A DNA stretch of 34,099 nucleotides from Chromera velia (lineage: Eukaryota; Sar; Chromeraceae): contig JAHBMJ010000424.1 of the NCBI GenBank assembly GCA_018398765.1, positions 1-34,099 of the forward strand, in the 5' to 3' direction. A program made the translations under genes and the position numbers. Shown one piece after another: positions 29,149 through 34,099 of the stretch. The first letter of the stretch is position 1. Each line of letters starts with the position of its first letter. The notes beneath the pieces were generated by a model, which saw only the letters and a program-made list of their open reading frames with translations, was not told the DNA's origin and made no database searches.

Positions 29149-29409
29149 TCTGACAGGAACCCAACGAAGAGGATCAGGACTAAGTGGAGTTTGTGCGTGG
29201 CAGTCAATTGCACCCCCCTCTTCGAAGATCTTGGCCCGGAAAGCGAAGCTCATGCGAAAGCTCTGGAGGTCCTATGGAGGTCCTGCATGCATCCCATCAT
29301 GCACCCTGCCGGTCCCTGCGCAAGCGGGGCCGCCGCGGCCGGCGCCGAGCACCAACCGGGCGGGCCGCGCGCGCGCGAGGAGCTCGCAGAGCTACTGATT
29401 GTAAATTGA
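29149..29409 (+). CDS. Candidate plus-strand exon, Ala/Arg-rich, unknown
   Basis: The frame is open from just after a TAG (29146-29148) to a TGA at 29407-29409. An internal acceptor candidate TCTGACAG ends at 29156. The peptide has a protein-like middle (VAVNCTPLFEDLGPESEAHA) followed by a Cys/Met/His and then an Ala/Gly/Arg-rich stretch over very GC-rich DNA (GGCCGCCGCGGCCGGCGCC). It overlaps the dispersed 20-base repeat at 29231-29250, so part of it may be element-derived. It faces away from gene C. No family is recognised. Confidence 0.25.
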   Translation, partial: SDRNPTKRIRTKWSLCVAVNCTPLFEDLGPESEAHAKALEVLWRSCMHPIMHPAGPCASGAAAAGAEHQPGGPRAREELAELLIVN

Positions 29410-29648
29410 CTGCTTGTGCGTCTCTTCCTCACTGCAGGCGGCTGTTCGCTTTTCTTTATTTTTCTTTGTTCTTTCTTGGAAACAACTTCCAAAGTTGGCC
29501 GTGTCCGTTCTTTGAGCCTTTATCGCTTCTCGTTTTCTTGTTTTTATGGCTTTAATATGACTAGCAATATGATAAAAAAATACCCCCAGGGTGGTGGTCA
29601 GAAACCCGTTTCTGAAATGGAAAGATGCCTTCAGCCCACCAGAGAAGT

Positions 29649-29766
29649 TTCCGGTAGGCGCCGTAGGCGCCGCTGGGAAACTGCCGGTAGGTGCCGAAGG
29701 CGCTGCCCGGACACTGCCGATGGGTGCCGAAGCGCTGCCTGGACCTTGCCGGTGGGCGCCAAAGGC
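29649..29766 (+). repeat. 33-bp degenerate tandem repeat (3.6 copies), coding-like
   Basis: Units start at 29649, 29682, 29715 (32 bp) and 29747 (partial), each built on TGCCGGTAGGTGCCGAAGGC. The plus frame gives an 11-residue repeat with consensus KLPVGAEGAAR until the 32-bp unit shifts the frame. A 71-codon frame (from about 29591 to a TGA at 29806) covers it. It is either a decayed repeat protein or plain minisatellite. Confidence 0.7.
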
Positions 29767-29814
29767 CGGCGCCGCTTGTATAGACCTTGTCGGAGGCATG
29801 ACGTGACATGTGTA

Positions 29815-30120
29815 TGGATGCATGCATGCATGTACATCGTTCGTTGATCATCGGTGTTTATGCATGAGTCTTGATGAGTCCGGTCTCTCATGTCTTTCAA
29901 TGTTTTCTCATGTTTTTTCCATCAACTTGGTAGTCTGCACCAGAGGCTCCGGAGCTGAGACCGGAGCTAAAATAAAGATAGTGTTCTGCCCAGCCTTTCT
30001 TTGCAACTTGTAGAGGAAGGGACTAAGCCGTCTCCTTCCATCAGAATCCGTTTCCGTCCATCTCCTGCGGTCTCCTGTTATGTCCTGCCCGGCCCGTCTA
30101 CGCGAAGCGGAAGCAGTTAT
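29815..30120. other. No gene seen
   Basis: Spacer between the 33-bp minisatellite and the CAGT array. It contains ATGCATGCATGCATG at 29819-29833 and a short GCTCCGG/CCGGAGC inverted repeat at about 29946-29968. The AATAAA at about 29971 is not tied to any confident gene. Confidence 0.5.
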
Positions 30121-30690
30121 GCAGCCAGTCAGATCTAGTGAGCCCCTCCGTCAATCACTCACTGACAGCTAGGCTGAGCCAGTCAGCCAGTCAGCTTGTC
30201 AGCCAGCAAGCCAGTCAGTCAGTCTGCCAGTCAGCCAGCCACTGGCAGTCAACCAGCAAGTCAACGCAAGTCAGCCAGTGAGTCACTAACAGCCAGTCAG
30301 TTAGCCAGTCAGTCAGCCAGTCAGTCAGCCAGTCAGTCAGTGAGTCAGTGAGTCAGTAAGTGAGTCAGTCAGTCAGTCAGTCAGTCAGTCAGTCAGTGAG
30401 TCAGTCAGTGAGCCAGTCAGTCAGCCAGTCAGTCGGAGAGTCAGTCAGTCAGTCAGTCAGTCATGAGTCAGTCAGTCAGTCAGTGAGTCAGTCAGTCAGT
30501 GAGTCAGTCAGTAAGTCAGTGAGTCAGCCAGATTCAACTAGTCAGTCGGTGAGCCAGTCAGTCAGTTAGTGAGTCATAAGTCAGTCAGTCAGCGAGTCAG
30601 TTAGCCAGACAGTGAGTCAGTTAGTCAGTCAGTCTGTCAGTAAGTCAGACTGTCAGTCAACCAGTAAGTCAGCGCAAGTCAGCTAGCCAC
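30121..30690. repeat. About 570-bp (CAGT)n tetranucleotide array with variants
   Basis: CAGT units are mixed with CAGC, GAGT and TAGT variants. The array is impure at its edges and purest at about 30365-30520. Read in frame it gives a Ser/Val/Gln artefact repeat. No gene is present. Confidence 0.95.
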
Positions 30691-31239
30691 TCAGCCACTC
30701 TGTGACCGGTTCGGATCAGGTTGGGACGATTCTAACTCTGATGTGCCACTGTACTAGCAGCTAACACAAGAGAAACGTGGCCAGATCTAGCGGCCAGATG
30801 CAGCAAGATGTTTTAATGGAGGATAAATAACTTCAAATTTCTTTTTTAGGAAAAATTCTAAGAAAAGATACTTTAAAATAATTTTAATATATCATTTTTT
30901 AGTGCAATATTTAACTACTACAACTCTACTAGAACCATGTCATTATTTTTATAAACTTCTTTTTCACTACATATATATATAATAATATAAATACTTATGA
31001 ATACTATTTTTTGGGGAAAATCCGGTATGAAGCGGTTTTTGAGTGGGAAACTGCTGGTGGATTGTTTTTTTTATAGGAAAAGGCCGGTAAGTGATATGAA
31101 AGAGCCTATAAAATCTGACTAGCGCCCGGGGGGTATAAAAAAAACTATTTAAAAAAGAAAGACTTCAACTAACTCCAACTTAAATCTACGAGTACTTGCA
31201 AGGGCAGGAAAAAAAACTCCACATCAATTCTAGCACCAA
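30691..31239. other. AT-rich intergenic sequence
   Basis: Poly-T and poly-A runs, ATATAT tracts, and stops in all frames. Nothing further is supported. Confidence 0.5.
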
Positions 31240-31320
31240 TTGTGTCACAATTTGAATTATGTTAACCATAATATCGTTACACTGAAACTATAGTGTAATA
31301 CAATTCAAATTATGATACAA
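31240..31320. repeat. Nested inverted repeat (foldback)
   Basis: TTGTGTCACAATTTGAATT (31240-31258) and the inverted arm at 31302-31320 match at 17 of 19 positions. Between them TTACACT (31277-31283) and AGTGTAA (31292-31298) form an inner stem. Together they can fold into one long imperfect hairpin. It looks like a MITE or foldback remnant. Confidence 0.6.
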
Positions 31321-31483
31321 TACCCTATACACTGGTAGCAATGACACAAATAATTGTATCACAATAAGTGTGATAAAATAGTTAGAGTAAGTCAAGTGTG
31401 ATGAAATTGTTAGACAAAAATTGAAGTGATCCCAGACTTTTAAAGTGACTAGCTTGAAATCTTCAGAGTTGTTGAACTTCAGA

Positions 31484-31693
31484 CTCACCTCACTCACTCA
31501 CTCACTCACTCACTCACTCACTCACTCACTCAGTTGCTCACTCACTCACTCACTCACTCACTCACTCACTCACTCACCTCCCTTACTCACCCCACCTACT
31601 CACTCACTCACCTTACTCACCCCACTCACCCCACTGACCTCACGTATTTCACTTACTCACTTATTCACGCACTCACTCACTTACTCACTTGCT
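31484..31693. repeat. About 210-bp (CACT)n tetranucleotide array
   Basis: Mostly pure ACTC/CACT units to about 31575, then interrupted by CCTC, TTACTCAC and CCCACTCACC variants. The Leu/Thr/His/Ser ORF over it is a repeat artefact. Confidence 0.95.
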
Positions 31694-31699
31694 CGTACT

Positions 31700-32007
31700 A
31701 GCGCTCGCACTTATTACAATGATGCGGGACATGGTTTAATGGTTTCGGCTTGCATGGCTAAGGTTAGCTTAGGTTAATTGCGCTGCATAGTTTGCATTAG
31801 TTTGCCTATGAGTTTGTGCATAGTTGTACGTTTTCTCGTGGGGTCATGTATGTAGGCTTTGTTCATGCATGCATGTGCGCATGCAGTCCACGCAACCCGC
31901 AACGGTCATGATCGATGCTGTGCCCTGACGTATGTACAATCATGTACATCAGTTTTGTACTGTTACATAAAGTTAAATATGTAACAATTACCCCTGACCC
32001 CCCTTTT
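31700..32007. other. No gene seen
   Basis: Spacer after the CACT array. It includes a GCATGCATGTGCGCATGC patch at about 31866 and no open frame of note. Confidence 0.5.
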
Positions 32008-32029
32008 GTTACACACAAAAGTGTGTAAC
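32008..32029. repeat. Perfect 9-bp hairpin
   Basis: GTTACACAC and GTGTGTAAC flank an AAAA loop. It follows a CCCCTGACCCCCC stretch and lies in AT-rich sequence. No downstream T-run suggests a terminator, so it is more likely a remnant of an element end. Confidence 0.7.
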
Positions 32030-32210
32030 AATTAGTGTGCAATAATTCTAGATAAATCCACCGTCTCTCTCATGGCACCCCCCCTGCTCCTGTGTCTATT
32101 TTTTTTACCCCTGCCTCCAGTGCTCAAAAGTACTTAAAAGTTCTCCCTGCTGCGTTGCTGACGACACTATCCCTAATGAATTGGGAGTTGAATTGGGCGT
32201 CAAATTTGTA

Positions 32211-32476
32211 GTACTACCAATTTTTTGCCGCCAGTAACTCCCAATTTTGAAAAATTGGTACCTAGTCTAGTGAAAGAAGTACATAGAGTTTGAAGCTAAA
32301 ATTTTGTGTACGGGCTAGACAGGGGCTCACTAGTCTCTAGCCGTAGTCATTAGACTCTAATTCATTACTAAGAACAAATTCTATGAACACTTAGAGTCTG
32401 ACTCACCTAAAAATTGGGAGTTACCAATTTTTAAATAGGAATTTTTTAGGACTGCCAAAAAAAAAATTGGTAGTAC
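32211..32476. mobile_element. 266-bp MITE candidate
   Basis: GTACTACCAATTTTTT (32211-32226) is exactly mirrored at 32461-32476. A second inner pair, AACTCCCAATTTT (about 32236-32248) and AAAAATTGGGAGTT (about 32409-32422), is also inverted, and ACCAATTTTT/AAAAATTGGT motifs recur. The interior has no ORF. Another AATTGGGAGTT lies just outside at about 32178. The flanks (TTTGTA left, AAAAAA right) do not give a clear target duplication. Confidence 0.7.
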
Positions 32477-32631
32477 AAAAAAAAAGGGGGGGGACTCAAC
32501 TTGAAACTTTTGTTTTGTGTGTTATAGTGCACCGCTAACGCAATGTAAAACGGATAGTGGATAGCTCTACACAAGCTGCATGCACCAGTACAAAAAACAG
32601 AGTGAAAATCGATCTAATTGACCATGTAAGC

Positions 32632-32780
32632 CTACCAGAATTCATAATCCCTCCATATGCTGGACAGTGGCTGCTGATCTTTGTTTAGATCATGCCCCTC
32701 TCTTCCGAATATCTCCCACTTAGTGGTTCCCAAACGCCTCAAATGGAGATTATATTCCTTCTTCTTCTCCTTTGACAGAT
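32632..32780 (-). pseudogene. Short minus-strand coding-like remnant
   Basis: Minus-strand codons ending at a stop at 32632-32634 read as a charged, protein-like peptide (KEKKKEYNLHLRRLGTTKW, then DLNKDQQPLSSIWRDYEFW). Its frame runs on above 32780, but there it is only the shadow of the reverse transcriptase on the other strand. It may be a rearranged, inverted piece of an element. Confidence 0.25.
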
Positions 32781-34099
32781 TTTGGGGGGGGACAACATGG
32801 GACCACTGCACCTTGCATGTGCAGACGCAAAATGGGGGAACACGATTCTTGGCAATAATGTAGATAGAGAAGCAAGGCAGAACCCATGGCAGTTTACATA
32901 TAGAAAGAAAGCAGGAACATGCGATGCCATCTTTCTTCTTTTGACAATGTTTATGATTGCCTACCATCTCTCAGTGATTGTGGCTCTCGTTGATTTCACT
33001 CGAGCTTTTAACGAAGTCAGGCATAGCAAGCTTGAGCAGCAACTGAGAGAGGTAGGGGTTTCAGAGGAGTTAATCTGATGGGCCCTGGCATCGCTCAAGA
33101 AAGTAAGAGCAAGAGTGAAAAGGACAGGAAAGTGGTATCCAGAACAGATAGGGATGAAACAAGGGAGGTCCAGTGGGCCCACTTTTTTCAAAAGATACGT
33201 ACACGACCTGTCAGAGAGAGTAAGAAAGGAAGGGAAGGCTTGGAGAAAGAGAATAGGAGAACAGGGAGAAAGACTGAAAGTACTGGTCGGAAAGGATGGG
33301 AGGTGGGTGGATTTTTTTTCCGTATTATTTGCAGACGATACGACTTTGCTCGATACAACAGACAGAGAATTGAACAAACTGCTGGAGGGATTGAGGAAGT
33401 ACGCAGAGCCGCTTCGTCTCCTCTTTTCTGACAAATCGAGAGTACTGAGGTTTGGAAGGCAAAGGCAGACAGAAGAGATCAGAATAGGCAGCATGGTACT
33501 GAAAGAAGAGAAAGCACAGCAATTTTTGGGTCTGGTTCTTCCCTTAAACTGCGACTTGGATGTAATAATGGCAGACAGAGCAGTGGGAGCAGAGAAATGC
33601 ATGCAAGGATTGATAGGAGAGTTAGCCAGAGAGCCAGCTGTGCCACCTGCAGAATGTTTTCATTTGTTTAATCAGATGGTGCATGCAGTGTGGATGTATG
33701 GATACGAGATACACCCATGTACAGACAAGGCCTGTGCAGAATTCGACGAAAAACAAAGACGCTTTGTCAGGTGGGTCTTGGGGCTAAGGAAGACAGAAAG
33801 CGCAGACACTACATTGATGGAGGGGGGGATGTTTCCAATTGACATTGAAGTGGCAGAGAGGACGATCAGATGGGTAAGAAAGGCACTAAAAGAAAGGAAG
33901 AAGGAGGCGATTGGGCAGGCTGTCATTCATTGTTTGAGAGGAAGAGTGGAGGATGAACTGAAGAGGGGAAGAAGAACAGAGTTGCATCCCTTTCACTTCT
34001 TTCTGCACTTAAAAAAATACACACAGACACTATTCACAGAGAGAGGCCTTCATCCTTTTTCAAAAGAGAAGCTTGCAGGCCAGCCAGGAGAGATAGGGA
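32776..34099 (+). pseudogene. Non-LTR (LINE-type) reverse transcriptase, one in-frame TGA, runs off the window
   Basis: The plus frame is open from 32776 (after TGA 32773-32775) to TGA 33076-33078, and then for 340 codons from 33079 to the window end with no stop. RT motifs are in order: QFTYRKKAGTCDA (finger), catalytic Asp in VALVDFTRAF (GAT 32992-32994), GMKQG (motif B), the catalytic FADD in VLFADDTTLL (Asp codons 33334-33339) and QFLGLVL (motif E). This is the RVT_1 domain of non-LTR retrotransposons, which copies element RNA at a nicked target. The thumb/connection region beyond is Lys/Arg-rich. The N-terminal endonuclease is missing: upstream is a remnant on the other strand. The TGA replaces a residue in EELI-stop-WALASLKKVRA, where relatives often have Arg; CGA to TGA would explain it. 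The copy is probably dead, unless the stop is a sequencing error. Confidence 0.85.

Noticed and set aside
30360-30569. Ser/Val/Gln repeat ORF in the CAGT array, and the Leu/Thr/His ORF at 31445-31777
   Set aside because: Translation of tetranucleotide microsatellites.
1-34099. CRISPR arrays, tRNA or rRNA genes, bacterial operons
   Set aside because: The repeats seen are microsatellites, minisatellites or inverted element ends without regular spacers. No tRNA cloverleaf or rRNA core sequence was recognised, and introns show the DNA is eukaryotic.

Overview
This is a fragment of a eukaryotic nuclear genome. The evidence is GT-AG introns whose phases agree across a multi-exon gene, long low-complexity coding exons, abundant microsatellites, a non-LTR reverse transcriptase and several nested elements with inverted-repeat ends. 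The gene style (acidic/Glu-Gly-Lys-rich linkers, polyGln/polyPro proteins, mixed AT-rich and GC-rich blocks) would fit a protist alga such as a chromerid like Chromera velia. That is an impression from style, not a demonstrated identity. A 130-base run of N at 18970-19099 marks an assembly gap.

Layout. Positions 1-525 hold a CT repeat and a 3'-terminal plus-strand exon that may come from a Hint-like protein. Positions 526-9010 are an AT-rich, transposon-dominated block. It holds minus-strand broken coding sequence (2492-2695 and 2789-3616), a candidate inverted-repeat element with a zinc-finger-like ORF (4418-5453), and a large broken transposase-like relic on the minus strand (about 5663-9000). 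That relic is split by a 974-bp element (5917-6890), which itself contains a 608-bp element (6101-6708). Positions 9010-12640 are microsatellites and non-coding sequence.

Gene B, on the minus strand at 12644-14314, is an intact, apparently single-exon endonuclease/exonuclease/phosphatase (CCR4/Angel/PDE12-like) protein. Positions 14400-21098 are intergenic, with inverted repeats and dense microsatellites. Gene C, on the minus strand at 21099-28930, is a four-exon gene for a Pro/Gln-rich protein of about 2244 residues with no recognised family. Its splice phases all agree.

The last 5 kb contain coding-like scraps, long CAGT and CACT arrays, hairpins and a 266-bp MITE candidate. A non-LTR reverse transcriptase with one in-frame TGA runs off the end of the window. 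No operon-like or pathway link between genes B and C is visible; the most informative biology here is element nesting and decay. Every stop read inside the transposase-like relic is TAG, TAA or TGA at a place where CAG, CAA or CGA would fit, as expected from C-to-T decay. Intact genes B and C contain no in-frame TAA or TAG, which argues against a changed genetic code.
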